A stretch of DNA of 64,000 nucleotides from Rhynochetos jubatus (GCA_027574665.1 CM050659.1:16035001-16099000), one strand, 5' to 3'. Positions 48,601-62,442 are shown, counted from the stretch's first letter. Translations and numbers: made by a program. Notes: generated by a model from the sequence alone, not told the origin.

Positions 48601-51183
48601 AGGGACCATTGGGAACAGCTGGAGTTGGTGATGTCAGCAGTCTCAGAGGTGGTGCAGAACAAAAGGAATGAGGGGAGTGGGGAGCTGTGGCTGTGCTCAC
48701 GCAGGGTAGAAGTGTGTGGTGCGAGGTCAGTGCTGTGTGGGAAGAGAATTGAAAACTTGTCAGCTTTCCCACCCTCACCTCAGCAGATCCAGGCCCAAAA
48801 CACAGGACATGGTGCTCACTTTTGCCCCCCAAGTGCCACTCTCAGTGCTTTTCAATTAGCCAGGTGTTTTATGCAAGATTTGCTGCTATTATAAGCTCCC
48901 AGCTCCAAGTTCCCTCATTGACTATGTAACACCATGATTTTTCCAGCTTTTGATTCCCCCCAGTGCTGATCTGCCCTGAGGAGGTCCGGGCAACATCCTC
49001 AGAAAACCTGAAGCCTTGGAGACGCTGCAGAGAAAGAAGGCAACAGGAGTTAAGACGGGGTAGCAGATGTCCCAGCTGCAGACACTGTGTACCTCATGTT
49101 GGCACTGCCTCTGCTTTGGGCAGCAAAAGGGTTTTGGTCATGAACAGCAGAACAGTGGAAACACAAAAAGCCTCTTACAGTGCTGAGGTTGTTGTTTCTC
49201 CCTGTGAGCAAGTGTGTTTTTATTTATATTTGTGAGATGCTCAGTAGTGAAACCTGTTGGGAACAGAACATTTTTCTTCTGACAGTCACAGAGAGCTTTG
49301 TTGTTTTCTGTCAGTCAAGAACTTCTCCTTTCCTTGTGCTGGTCACTCACCCAGTCACATGACTCATCTGCTGAGGGCCAGCACAGAAGGGAAACCTCAG
49401 CTTCTGCCCCAAAACTGCACTGCCACCAAAACCCCACACTATTTCCAGTGGCCAGCACAATCTCATGAGACTTGCAGCTCTGCTTGCTTCAGGGCAAATG
49501 ATATGTGTGTACAATGGAGGGGACCTGTTGGCTTTTGCACTGGCTGGGTTTGCCCTGGCCTTCAGACCCCTTCCGAACCTGCCGTTCTCAGCAGGGAGAA
49601 GGGAGGGGAAGTCTCCATCATTTATCCCACCATAACGTGGTATTTGTTCTTGTGAGAGAGGAAGGGGTTAACTTTCTTCCCCTTCCCCCAGCCATCTAGA
49701 AGGAACTGGGGACTGGGGAGGGGGGTGTTATTTAAAAAGCAGAGGGGCAAAATCTACTGAAAGTAAAAGCTGGAAATGCATGAGAAAACCATGATAAAAA
49801 GCGTAAATGAACACTTGGCTAGCTGTGGTGCAGAAGGGTTTAGCTGTGTTGAAACCTTGAGGTCTGTGATGGCAGAATGGGTTGGGGTTGACACAGCTGC
49901 CTGTTACACTAAGGATCCAATGGGGACAAAACAAACCCTGAAGTAATAGACTTTGTTCTCCTTTGAAGCTGACCTCAGTGATAAAGATCAGGGTGATGGC
50001 TGTGAGTCATGAGTAGGTGCTCCGGAGAGACCACGGGAGTGTGAGTCACGAGGAGTAGGGCCATATTTGTCCAGCAGCGTGCAATGAGCCCTACTGATAC
50101 GACCTATTTGAAAAGCAGAACACAATTTGCTTAGGCAATGATATACATTCATTGGTCCCAGCTTTGTACAAACTCCAACTTCTTTAAAATATTGAGCAAG
50201 AAATGGCTGCAACAAAACAAACAAACAAAAGATAAATAAATAAAAACAAAAAAACTTCACACCAAACAAAAGCTTAGTATTAAAGTTTATCAATATTCTC
50301 AAATATTGCAAAATCTGCTGGTGGTACTGTCCTAAAACAAGTCAGTAGGTTCTTGGGATTTTTCTCTTAGTTTCCGAGTTTTCAACGGTAAATGCTTTCA
50401 GAGAGTTTGTCAAACTGGGCTGTGCACTTCCCCTCTGTCATTGTTCCCACTCTGAGATATCTCAAGCTGCAGAACTGATACACTGCCAAATTGGTTACTA
50501 GAAATGCTTACCAATCATTAGATATTCAAGTGGGATGCTTTAAAGGGAATTACTTTTAACTAGATATCAGAAATGCAAGAAAAGCAATAGGCAACCTCGC
50601 TGCAAGTGCTGCCTGGGAATAACCATCTGAAAACAAGGAGACTTCTCCAAACAACAAGGCTTCGAGGAGAAGCAATGGACTCCACAGCCTTACTGAAAAT
50701 CAGATTGAGCCAACATGCATTTTTCACTGGCTAATGGGATAGAAGGAAGTTAAACAGCAACTTCATTGTTTGTACTCCAAATTAAAAAAGATTATTTTTT
50801 ATGGATAGTGCTGCTCTTACTTGTGATGTCGTTGCCAGAACCCTTGTTAACTGAGGATTATTAATGGAAGAGAACAGCATTGTCTTTGGCTGCAAAGAAT
50901 AAGGAGCCAGGGCCCAATTCTCTGCTTTCACAAGGTAGGGGAACTGTACTAGCACCAGTTCCATACAGATTTGCCATTAGGAGGAGTACCCCAACAGGCG
51001 CCTCCGAAAATGGGGTGGAGAAACCTGCCAGCACAGGATCCGAGTCATGCACTGAGTTGTGATGGGATGGGTTGTTCAATACCTCGCTGGGTTTTTGGAG
51101 AGGAGAAGAATACAGACAGGAAGGCTCCCGCCTGAGCAGGGGGAAGGAGCCGGTGCTCTCGTCATGCCGCCGCGTTGCTCAGC

Positions 51184-51276
51184 AAATGCCTCACTTGGGG
51201 TATTTGACAAACTGACACTCTGCACGCTGAGTGTCGGACTCAGCTTGTCAAATACACGCAGTGCTGCACTGCAGCT
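51184..51276 (-). ncRNA. MIR223: miR-223 precursor hairpin
   Basis: On the minus strand both mature arms of miR-223 can be read. The 3p arm is at 51,197-51,217, beginning UGUCAGUUUGUCAAAU with the seed GUCAGUU and ending ACCCC. The 5p arm is at 51,237-51,258, beginning CGUGUAUUUGACAAGCUGAG. The arms pair through GTATTTGACAA/TTGTCAAATAC and an inner CGACACTC/GAGTGTC-type stem around a short GC-rich loop. The sequence flanking the 3p arm (CCCCAAGUG) is also as in mammalian pre-miR-223. miR-223 is a myeloid microRNA regulated in mammals by PU.1 and C/EBP. Its position next to VSIG4 matches the mammalian X-chromosome order. The 3p arm matches the sequence I remember exactly; the 5p arm differs only at its 3' end. 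Confidence 0.95.
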
Positions 51277-52560
51277 CTCTGTGGGTGTCGCTGAGGTCGT
51301 CGCTGGGGTGCCACCCTAGGCAAATGGAGAGGGAAAAGAGGGGCTGAAGCTGTTGTTAACTTCAGAGGCTTTTTCCATGTAGCAAAAAACATCATTATCC
51401 CTCCCATATTTCCCCCTCCAACGCTTTTCTTTGAGTGAGAGAGAACCACACTGCCTTCTGCTGAGGAAAAGGTCCACTGTATTAATCCAAAGGCTGAAAC
51501 TCTGTGAAGCTGAAAATGATGCTGAGACCTCCAGACTAACCTTCTGCCTTAGCTGTACAGCTACACTGGAGATATTGAAATATTGACAAAATGTCCATGC
51601 AAACACTCAGACATGCCGTTTGAGTACATCATGAAGACCAATGTCTCTCTAGACACACAAAGTCTAGACAAAGACCCAAAAAACATATTGCAGGGGAGCA
51701 ATTTTGCATTGGACAGAGATAAGGGCATGATAATTTATCAGACTTCTCACCACTTTCATTGTTAACTTCCAAAACTTAAACAAGTTGTTCAGGCTTCTCA
51801 CATTTAATTCCTTCTATTTGGGTATCTATGGTGATTTTGCATCCAAGTGGTCACGCACGCCTGAGTGTCCTTGTATCAGAAGGTACTTCAGCTAAGTGCC
51901 CAGTTCCAGATATGTGAATATCTCAGCTGTAACTGGTCTGACAGATCCCAAAGAACATGGGATGGGGCCTCAGTATTTAACACAAGCTGGTTGCTCCATG
52001 CATGCCAAAACCAAAATTTCTATTGGCAGGAATAAGCTCCGGGGTTTACCTCTTACTGTACCACTGACAGTTAAAATATTCTTGGTTTACCTAGGCCTGA
52101 GATCTGAAGAGGCACCTCTTCAAGCCTGTCTGAAGAAGAGGTACAACCCTGCCCCTGGGTATATATGTGGGGGTTCATCGTTGACTCTGTTGGGGGCAAG
52201 GTCAGCTGCCAGCACGGGCTCAAAGTCCAGTGCCATATGTGCTCAGGTTTGCAACAAAGAGCAGCCGTAGCAGCCTCTTGTCCCCATAAACTTCAGTCCC
52301 CATCTCTGCCTGCCCGCAGGAAGCTGCACTGTTGGGCACAGTCACCGTAAGGATCGTGATGTTAAATGAAAATTGAACTGTCACATATGGAAACAATGAA
52401 ATTCTTCAGGATTGAAGTGAAACTTTCTCTTCCGTTGTCAAACTAACCCCCTTCTGCTTCACTGCCAGCACACCTGGAAGCTTCTCTGGCAATAAATGGA
52501 GATTTTCACCCCCATATGCTGCCATAATCCAGCCTTTATGGGTAAACATGTGTGTGTGGG

Positions 52561-52584
52561 CCCCCCCCCCCCCCCCCCCCCCCC
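52561..52584. repeat. Poly-C tract (24 nt)
   Basis: Twenty-four uninterrupted C residues follow TGTGTGTGGG. The complementary G24 run could form a G-quadruplex. It lies about 1.3 kb upstream of MIR223 in minus-strand sense. Confidence 0.95.
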
Positions 52585-55149
52585 GTTATTCCTTCATACA
52601 AAGACCAAAAAATGCCATTGGTTCCCTTATTCTCTTAACAAGAGTGCATTAAATTCAGGAATGCACTTAAAAGAAAATTAAATAAAAGGCATACACAAGA
52701 GAAGATATTGCTAAGTATTGCTCTGTGTCCTTCTTGGATGTTGACTGTTCAGAATTTGAGTCTAAATCGTGATAACTATGCAACTCTCACAGAAAAATTC
52801 ACCATGGCTCCTGAACCACACCTATTCTATGTAACACTACTTTATTGCCATTCATATTCTCTGCAGGCCAAGCCCAGTCATAGCTGTTTTAAACATGCTG
52901 CTTTTAGCTTTCTTCCCAGACCTCTGATTTTAATTTCATATGACCAGCAGCCCTGGTTTCTGGGAAAGCAGCTGTGATATTTGTAGTATCTAAATGAAAA
53001 ACTAGAATGAATCTGTTAATTATATTTTGGAAGGTAGACCATCGAAAGACACAAAAGTAGAATTCAGCTGAGGTGTATTCACAGCATCCTTCAGTGGGCA
53101 ATTTATTAACCCTTTTTTCTCTCTAACTTCTGAAACTCTATTTTATACAGACGACCATAGGATCCACTCTAATATTACACACATAGAAATATCCCTGGAA
53201 AGGACAAGGTTTTTTACATCTGAAAGCACAAAATTTAGAAATGGTAATGTCAAATACATATTCTTTATACATGCCACAAAACCAGCAGAGAGTAAAATAA
53301 GATTTAACAGCAAGGGTACAGCTACAGCTTTCAAGATAAAATCAGTTTCTAGACTGGGTTACTACAAAGGTTTTGCAATTCTTACATTGCCCCTGCCCTC
53401 CATCAAAGGCTTTGGTGAGATGTAGATAGCGAATGCTCCTTTGTTCTGTGTCCTAATTCAGAATGAATTTTAACCATGGTAGATAAAAGAATTATGTTGC
53501 AATGGATAAAACAAGTATGTGATTTCATGAGCATTGGAAAACAGTGTTAATAAAGTGATTTAAGATCAGCCTAGCAAAAGGCATGCTGGTTTAAGTACAA
53601 TTAAAACTGATTTCTGCTCCCTCTCTCAAGCTCTTGCACCACTGCAGTGATACCCTGCAGTATGAAGCAGCCAGGCCATGGGAGAGGAGTGCCAGCATGT
53701 CTTCGGGGACCTGGAGCTTGCCTGCATTTTGTCACCTTGGTGCAATGTAGCCAAGGCTCTGGGTTAACATTTCTTAATCCAAAATACTCTGATCCATGTG
53801 TTTTAGCTACGGAGCAGTGATAAAGATGCCTGGGTCTCAAGTCTGTCTGTCAGTGCAGATGGTAATTACCCTTCTTTCACATCACTCAGCCATATTGAAG
53901 TGTGACAGGGAGGTTGCACAAAGACCAAGCTGGTTTTTCAGCAGGTATCACTGACCAGGCTTCCCTCGACTTCAATGCTGATTTCTAAGAGTGGAAGATC
54001 TGGCCTTGAGAGGGAGAGAGGGGGGGAAAAATCCACACCACAAAACAAGACAGCACTGCTGCTGTAATTGCAGCTTAAAATAATCCCCCCATTGTGGCTT
54101 TCTGAGGGGAAAAACAGCCACTTGAAATGTTGCTGTCAGCGACAGATAAAAGGCAGGTACAGAGTGGAGATATTTCTATCAGTAGGTGGGAATGGAATTT
54201 GCTGCCCCACCCCATCATGATAGTATCCGATCTGAATGGATTTGTCAGTCAGTTTTCTGGTTTCAAGCTGAAGCGGGTACTTCCAAGCAAAAGCTCAGTG
54301 TTATAAAACTGAACAATCAACTGCCTACTCTGAGGGGAAAACAATTCTTCCTGCATTCTTCAGCCAGTCCCTTATCAAAGTCACAAAAAGCTTCAGCTTT
54401 CCCGCTCCAAGCTGCGTGCCACCTCTCAGGTATTTTTACAGGGCTGTCAGACTGCTCCACAACTTGTGATAAAACCAAATGAAATGTAAAATTATTGGAA
54501 AGACTTGGCTCCAAACCTACTAACAGCTATGCACAGAAGTGTGGCTGTGTGGTTTCCACGTCCTGAGCAGCAGTGCCCCGAGATGTGGGCTGCAGCCATT
54601 TCGAGACATGCACTTAGGCAGGATTTGAACAGGAATCAAGGCCATCTCTGTTTTCCACATAGTGAAACCCAAATCGCAGCCTGGATTGAATGCAAGAAGC
54701 CCCACAGATCTGGGGGCAACAGAGTCTGCTGAACCCCTGCCCATCAGCTACCTTGGGGCATGCTTCTCCTAGGAGCTGTAAGCCTTTGTTTTTAAAAAAG
54801 TCAAACCTGAAGGAGGCTTTGCTCAGGGCAGACTTCCCCTGGGTGCTGTCCTGCTCCATATAAGATCTTCCTGTGCTTCCAGCCCTGCAGCTGACTGCTG
54901 GGAGCTTTGCCTGACAGATGCTGATATATTTGGCTCAGGGAGGGGGATCTCACCTATCCGACAGGCTCCGGCAAAGCCTGGAGCTGCAGCCCGAAGGGCT
55001 GGCTTCATTGCAGGCAAGCTTGGCTTATACACCCAGGCAAAGTTCTCTGTAGCATGTCTGCTGGCTTGGATGAGACAGTTAACAATACAAAAACAGAGTA
55101 AGAGGCCAAATGGTGCAGCCAGTTAATTAATAATTCCTGCTCCCTAGCT

Positions 55150-57920
55150 GGCAGGTGCCAAAGCAGCCCTGCAGCTGCCTGCTCTGCTGCAGGGGGCCAC
55201 TCCAGGCTCAGGACACTATTGCTGCCAATGAAGCTGTGTTCCACTTTCTAAGATGGCTCACATGGACAAGAGGGAGCCTTCGCAGTGGCACACAAATCAC
55301 TTGTTCCCCAGCACGAGCAGAACAACAGCAGCGCAGGGAAACAGCTTTCATGACACTCCTGTCCCTGCCCTGGGAAACTTGCTGTGATCCAGCACTTACA
55401 GCAGTTGTCCCAGCTTTGGAGACAGCCTGGAGTGCTCCAGTGAGGACTGTCCCCTGGGAAGCATAAAACCAGCCACATGTTCCCACTGCTGCCATCCATG
55501 CTACCCTGTCACCCCAACAACCCTGCAGCCCTGCGCACGCTGATTTTTTCCCTTGCTTTTGTGATAAGACTGAAAGCAACCACTCCTTTCTCAGCCCAAG
55601 CTGCGTGTCCCCTCTGCCTAGCCCTGCTTCACAATAAACTTCTGTTCCATCTTGTCCTACAAGACTCAACTTTCTCTTCAAATTTGCTCCAAAAAGTGAA
55701 AACCATAGTTCAGCACTCTCCCCCACAGAGAAATACTACTTGTTTCTAACCAGAAGCCACACGGTTTGGTACCTTGTACGTTGATATCCAACCCCCAGTG
55801 CCCTCTCACCACAGGCACCTCAGCATCATTGGTGGGTTCCCCCAGCACCGGCTGACTGCTCACCCGTACTGCCCCCACGCCCCCGTCCTGAGAATGCCAA
55901 CGCCGTGTGGGTGCACTCGCAGAGCCACCCCCGTCCTGACACAGGGCTCAGTCTGAAGCCTGGGGAGATTTTCCCCCAGTGCCCAGGAGCAGACCATCCC
56001 CCCTCCTGGCAGGCAGCCATTCCCAGAAAAAACCTGCCCCGCAGAAGGGTCCGGAGGATGGGCCAACCATGCAGGGAGAACCTCCAGGAGCAGGCAGAGC
56101 TGCTCTGGCAGCAGATGTTCCGCTGAGGCTGGGGACATTTCAACAGCCAGATCCAGGCTCCAGACAAGACAGAAAGGCAAGGCACCAGCCATGGTCCTGG
56201 CGCCTGTCACAGGCACAAGGCACCATTCCAACAGCCAGCGAATACTTCAGCAAAGAGGTTGTGGGTCTCAGCAACAGCTGCCAGAATGGCTTGTGAGGCC
56301 AGGAACCAGAAATGTTGCAACCAGCACATCATGGATCACTCAAAAGCACCCGTGAAGGGCCCACTGAAGCCCCCATTACCTGGAGGCCACCAGACACACA
56401 CCCTCCCGCAGCCCCCACACTCACCTGAGCCCCCGGCCCCTGCCCCAGCATGCCGGACTCTGCCCCTGTAGCTGCTCGCACCCCACACCTGAGGGGATGG
56501 AAGAGGGTTGCACAGTAAACCTTTGTCCGGCACCCTGAAGTCATCAGGACGGCAAGAAAAGGAGCTGACGCCTGCCTGGGACACTCTCTCTCCCTGGTAA
56601 AACCCTCCTCCATCCCACAACTTCCCCTACCCTTTGTGTGCTGTCTCATCTATGACTAATTTAGATCAAAATCTCCCTGTTGCCAGCTACTCACCCACAG
56701 CATGTGCCGGGGGGAGCACGCGCAGTGCATCCCAGTACCAAGTAGGGCTATGTAGGCATTGCTATCTCTATTAACTGTAATTCATCCTCATCAATGAATC
56801 ATGGTCCCTGACTGAGACTGGCGGCTTTCGCATCCCTTAATCTACCCTCAGCAAAGTACACCCGGCCCAACACCACTGAACAGATACCAAAAAGCTCTTC
56901 TGGCTCAGGCAGATGTGCTCCCAATGCTGAGGGGAGGCAAGACAGACTGGAGCTGGGCTCAGTCCCCCAAAGCTCGAGGTACAATGTGGGGTGAAAGCAC
57001 AGCTCTCTGCCTTGCCAGGAATGCAGACAACCCTGCGGGTTTCAGTGTCCCAATCCCTGTAGTCCTGTGGGACATCCCAGAGGAGAAATGGGAGGTCACC
57101 CCTGAGGGACTGATCCCCCACCCATCCCTAGCCACCACTTCCACCAGGCAGGACAGGGAGCTGGCACCTACCGTGCTGAGCCAGCCTGGCCTGGGACAGG
57201 CAGAGCCGGCAGCGTGGGGCTGGCATCGGGGGCCACGCAGGAGGAGAGCAGTGGGGGCTCAGCCCAGGCACACAGCTCGTTTTTGAAGGGGCCGCTCCTC
57301 CTTCAAGAGGAAGCTGCGAATGGGGAAGATAAAGCTGAGGTTAGATAACAGGAAATGTCTGGATGTGAGTGACAACACGTCCAGGTTGTGAAAGCAGCTC
57401 TCCCCATCCTGTCGCCCAGGAGCAAAGCTCACAAGTGGAGTGAGGCGCAGCTGGGGGAAGGCAAACACCTCGAGCCTTCACCCCGTGTGACCATGTCGCC
57501 TCAGCGGGCCTGGGGCACATGGAGCTGGTGGCTGCCCTCCTCACGCCCCAGCTGAAGGTGGTCTCCAGGGATGCTGTGCAAGCAGGCGCCGCGGCTGCCC
57601 CGAGTCCGGCCACCTGGCCCACAGCAGCCAGGCCCCGTGGCCCCAGCTGCCAGGCTCTGGAGGAGCTATGGGGAGAGCCGGGGAGGGCTGCGGAGGCAGA
57701 AACCACCAGGAAGGCTTCGGCTTGGGGGACAGGCTCATTCCCATTCTTTGCCCAGAGGGATCCCTTACTCCCCCAGCTGCTTGCAGGGGTGGGCTGACTC
57801 TCCAGCCCATGCAGGAGGTTTTGCTCCAAACGGTTCCCCACAGGGCTCTTCTCCTTTTTGAATGCAGAGATGTGGGCAGCAATGCCTCTCCTCTGTTCCC
57901 CAGCACTTAGTAGGCAGACA
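55150..57920. other. GC-rich block with long chance-like open frames
   Basis: G+C is clearly higher than in the flanks and several frames stay open, the longest being 259 codons on the minus strand (57341-58120). None shows a domain, repeat or splice-compatible exon that I recognise. It lies 4-7 kb upstream of MIR223 in the microRNA's sense and could hold its promoter; this is inference only. Confidence 0.35.
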
Positions 57921-60421
57921 AGCTTGGCTTTCCCAGTCACAGAACCTGATGGAAGAGCCAGAGTGGTCCTGTGCTCCTGCCGCTCCGGTCCCTCCACACC
58001 CACCAGCATCAGCAGAGGGCCCAGTCTCGAGCAGCTCAACAACCACAGCACCTGGGCAGAAAAGCGAACACCAGTGTTTTGTTTAGAGTTACAACCAAAG
58101 CAAGTTCCACTGTTTCTCACCTCCTTTTCTCTCCTGGGCTGCCTGCAACATGAGGTGTTCTAAGGCACACACCTTGTGCTTTCTTAGTGCTATTTTCATC
58201 TAACCTGGCTGGGAGCAAGAGTAGCCAACGCAGTTCTGGAAACAAGTTGCCTGTGCTCGAGCTAGCAGTACTACTAGCAATGCAGAAGCCAAAACAATTC
58301 AAGCGAAAGCAGGAATTTTAGGTAGACATTCCTAGTCTTTCTAGGCTGGTATGGTGTACAGCATATTTTGTAAGGCCATACATCACTCTGTGTCTGCATT
58401 ATCCCAAAGCATGTTTGCCATCAGCTAGCCATGCCAGTGTGATGGAAGCTTTTGGTTCCTTCTTGTAGGATCGGTTTTCTCACTCCCAGCACTCTGCTTC
58501 TGCCCTTCCTTTCCAGTTTTTGCCTCTCAGGTTTTCCTTTCCTAGCCTCCCCACTGCTGTCTGGCTCTGCAGTCAGGCTGCATGGAGATCCTCTGGTGCT
58601 TGCTGCCAGGGCCTGCATTAATCCAGCAGCTTTCAGTTATGTTATCAGCATGCTTGGGCTCTAGCCACATATTTTATTATGTTCCTGCAGCTCTGCCCAA
58701 ACCCCTGATCTGGAAAACACTTACTTATGCTTCCAAGTCACTGTGCACACTCAGCTCCCTGTGAGTGCTCACAAGCTACTCCTGAGCCTGCACATGGACA
58801 CTGGTGAGGGCCAACCTTACTGATAAAAGTAAAACCTGGCCCTTGTGCTGAAGGGATAGTTAGATAATGAGGAATACAGTTACTGTGCAGTTCCTCTTTC
58901 ATCTGCCTGTGTTTTAAAACATACAATAAAAGAGGAATGGAAAGGTTTGGGTGGGTTTGTTTTGACTTTGGTTTTCACTGGGGGTAAGAAGTAGGTTTGT
59001 TCCTGTATTTTGCATATGTTTTTTTTCTAGGCTTTCCTTTTCACTCTCTCTTCTCCTACTTGTACGCAAAATTTCTTCAAATGGGTGAACTTCCTAGTCA
59101 AGGTCTATGGAAAGAAAAAAGAGCAGATGTTTTATTTCCATTCTTTATGGGGATGCAGTGCAAAGAATTTGCTGAAAAAACAAGTCTTTGGTCACTTTCA
59201 TGAGAACATAAGTCAGTGCTGAATTTTAAAAAAATCACGAGTGACTGAGAACAGGCGAAGCAAATACCACTACATTTTGTAGTTTCTAAAAGTCCAGACC
59301 TAATTTCAGATTCAAAATCCTTGGTCCACATCCATCTCTAGCAGAGATCTTCCCAAACAGAAGCAGTTAACTATGCATTGCTTTCCATTTTCTGCTACCT
59401 GAACAGAAGATTTGAACTAATCACTCCTTTTTGCTAGTGTCAACAACAAGTTTGTAATCTGATTGATAAAATACTGCAGCTTATTTCTGATGTTGCTCAC
59501 ATGTCATTTCCATCTGTGGGATTCCCTTCAATTTACTGGGACTAGTGCTGATGTACAACAGTGTGGATCAGAACTGAGTCAGGCGCCCAGGCAAAGAACC
59601 AAACTAATGGCTATGTTGTGTATATACATGAAAAATGTATAGACTATTCAAATGCTTTCAGTAGGAGGACAGGATCAGTGTCAATACATTCCTCCGTGAA
59701 TTAAATTGCCCTGAAGGAACTGCAATGCTCAGAGCAGATTGGCCTCATGGCAAACATCCCCATACTGCTGTAAAGCTGACTGTTGAAATGCACTGCATTT
59801 GTTATGCGGGAGGTCAGAGCAGTTAATCAAAATGGTCTTTTTTGGCCACTGCATCTCAGAAAGGAATTGTGAAAAGCATGAAACTCAGATAAGAAACTCT
59901 TTGTATATTTCATGTACCCCTTGGGTGGTTGCACAAATTGCTATTGACTTTACATGTTCCAGGGCAAGAAACAAATAACAAAAACCGGAAAGAGTAATGA
60001 AACTGAATCAGTGTGAAAAGATGCAAAGGGCCTAGGGGCATTAGAAGCTGAGATTCTTCACTGTCAACCTGCGTTGAATCCCTTGCCTGCATCCCGCGGC
60101 ACTATCCAAACGCACTAGCTTAACTCTTATTTATGTATGCCAGCACGAGCCTCAGTCAATGAAGACTGTCCAGCAAACATGCCACCACATGCCTGGGCAT
60201 CATTAACTGGGAGAGCAGGAGATCAAGCGTCTCGCTCCAGCCAGGATACCCTGCTTTGCACTCCACCTAATCGCTGCACAGTCCTACAGGCCATTACTGA
60301 TGCTCAAGGTGGATGTTTCACAGCAAAACTGATTTCCTCTATAGTTTGCAAATGTCACCATACTACCCCACTTTCTGCAATAGCCTTGAAATTGCACTCA
60401 ACATTTCCTAATCAAGCTAGG

Positions 60422-60471
60422 GTTTTTTTTTTTGTTTGGGGTTTTTTTTTTTGTTTTTTTTTTTTTTTTTT
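60422..60471. repeat. Interrupted poly-T tract
   Basis: Three long T runs separated by GTTTGGGG and G, about 50 bp in total. Frames read through it are phenylalanine-only artefacts. Confidence 0.85.
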
Positions 60472-62390
60472 CAGCATGCAGCTCTCTGGCTTGCTCTGGG
60501 AAGAGGAAGAAAGGAGGTAGAAAAGCTGGGGGAATTACAGACTGCCAACAAATACTGTCTCAGAGATTTCTGCGTACTGTTCCCCAAACCACAAAATTTT
60601 CTTGGAAAACAACTTGAAAAAAAGTGGCTAAAAATGGGTCACACAGCCCTTTTTACTAGCATGCAGTGAGTTCTCATGCATCGTACTTTCAAGTTCTTGT
60701 GCTCTTTGCTTGCCATGGAGTAAGACACAAAGGATTAGCACGTTTGTACTGGACACAGGCAACCTGGGGCTCATTCTACATCAGTGCTGCTCAGTATTCA
60801 TCAATCCATACCAGCGTAGCCAAGGCCAGGTGAATGCAGTTTGGTCCATTGGTCAGCATACCTTAAGAGGATGACAGATTTTTCCTTGGAACAGTTGAAG
60901 ATACATTGCAGTATCTTCAAAGCCAACATACTGCCCTGGATGAAGCTATATGTTACCAAGTCAGACCTGATTCCAGCCATCAGTGACTGTCTGACATTCC
61001 AGTTTGCTCAGCCAACCCAGTTCTGCCATTCAGCAGCATCCAGAATTGAGGCCATCAGTTTTGAAGGCACCGTATGAAGAGATGCAAATACGAGTTATTC
61101 ATACACCAAACTCAAAAATACCAAACCATTCTCCCTCTGTACTCCTCCCAGGTGAAGAATACTATTTACTCCTGCACTGGCTAACTGTTTTAAATATCAC
61201 TTTCAAATTATTTTCCTCCATCCTTGGGTCTTGGAGGGCTTTCAGATTAAAACTTGAGGAGTCAGTTGCCACTGGACTTTCTCCTGAGCTGTATCTGTGA
61301 ACAGCAGCTGCTGATTTGCGCTGCAGCACAGCATCAGTACTTCTCTAAAGAAGCCGGCAGTGAACCCTCCAGCAGTCAGCTCTAACTGACAATTTGTCCA
61401 GATGTTGCTGAACTCTGACACTTCTCAGCACTGCAGGTGCTGTTTGGGTGAAGCTGAGGCATCCAGTGTGAGCCTAGCATGAATGCATCCAGGGGAAAAA
61501 AAGTATGAAAAGAGCCTTTCACATGAGTGACCATAGCAGAGTAAGGGGAGGAGGAAATGGGAGACCAGGAGAAGTCCTGAGTCTTACATCTGGAAGCACT
61601 CATGGTACTGGATTCTCCAGGGAGCAAGATAGGGCAAACGTTGTCACAGTTCCTTCCTCCAGAAGTTGGTTGATGAAGCCGCAGCTTAGCTCTAGGCACT
61701 AAAAAAACCGACAACTATTCCTTGAAGGGTGATCTGTGCGTGATGAAGGAATTCACTGGGGAGATCCTCCCGCAACGCTGGCCTTTAACCCCTGCCACTG
61801 GGCACTGGGGAGGATTCTTCAGCCAGGAAGCACCTCCAGTCTGCCCATGGGCACAAGACCATTGTTAGTCTGCCTACTTGCTGTCCTTCAGCAAAATGCG
61901 TGCTCGGCTGAACCCTGCAGCACTGGCCAACCTGGGCTTTGAGTCACGTGAACACCTGGTTTCTGTTTCCATTCCTTACCTCATGCAGAAAAGAAACAAC
62001 AAATCAACACACTGCACGGACCTTCCAGTTTTGCTGTAAGTGATCTCTCTCTCCCTTCTTGTCCCCTTTTCAGGCGGGCACAGAGGCTGGACTCCAGCAA
62101 ACGGAGGATGTTTCTGTTCGTGGTTGATTATGAGTTTGTCACTTTTATTTTAGACTCCTGGTTAAGAAAAAAAGAGTGAGAGAAAAAGACAGACACAAAC
62201 TAGAAGGTTCAAAGCTGTTTTTCCAATGGACAGTGGCAGATAAGAAAACCCCACTAACTGTCACAACCATTGTATGACCCAAAAGACATCCTGCACAGCA
62301 CACACAATACTGACAGTATACAATGAGTTGCAGTAGTGTTCATGCTGGAATTCTAAAGAAACAGAAAAATAGCACCAGCCAGAGGTCAAG

Positions 62391-62442
62391 TGGGTTTAGG
62401 TAGCGTGGGTTCAGGTAGCTTGGGTTCAGGTAGCTTGGGTTG
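62391..62442. repeat. 15-bp minisatellite, about 3.5 copies
   Basis: The unit TGGGTTCAGGTAGCT repeats head to tail. The first copy differs at two positions (TTTAGG, GTAGCG). Confidence 0.85.

Larger units (their letters stand above)
44914..51180. other. VSIG4-B 3' UTR and intergenic sequence before MIR223
   Basis: No exon is recognisable on either strand and no CR1 copy was seen. A T24 tract lies at 45,619-45,642 and a candidate polyadenylation signal at 45,665-45,670. An A-rich low-complexity stretch occupies about 50,213-50,256. Open frames in the moderately GC-rich part (46.7-49 kb) have no protein similarity I recognise. Confidence 0.55.

Noticed and set aside
48963-49235. Frame after a CCCCCCAG-like acceptor, tested as a third VSIG4 stalk or tail exon
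   Set aside because: No similarity to VSIG4 stalk modules, no partner Ig exon nearby, and no membrane exon follows.
55208-55726. 172-codon minus-strand frame
   Set aside because: Same GC-rich context and no family features; a parallel frame on the other strand is also open.
57341-58120. 259-codon minus-strand frame
   Set aside because: GC-rich region with overlapping open frames; no recognisable motif, signal, domain or exon border.
60422-60471. Poly-T considered as the tail of a processed pseudogene on the minus strand
   Set aside because: No gene-like body adjoins it on the side where one would be expected.
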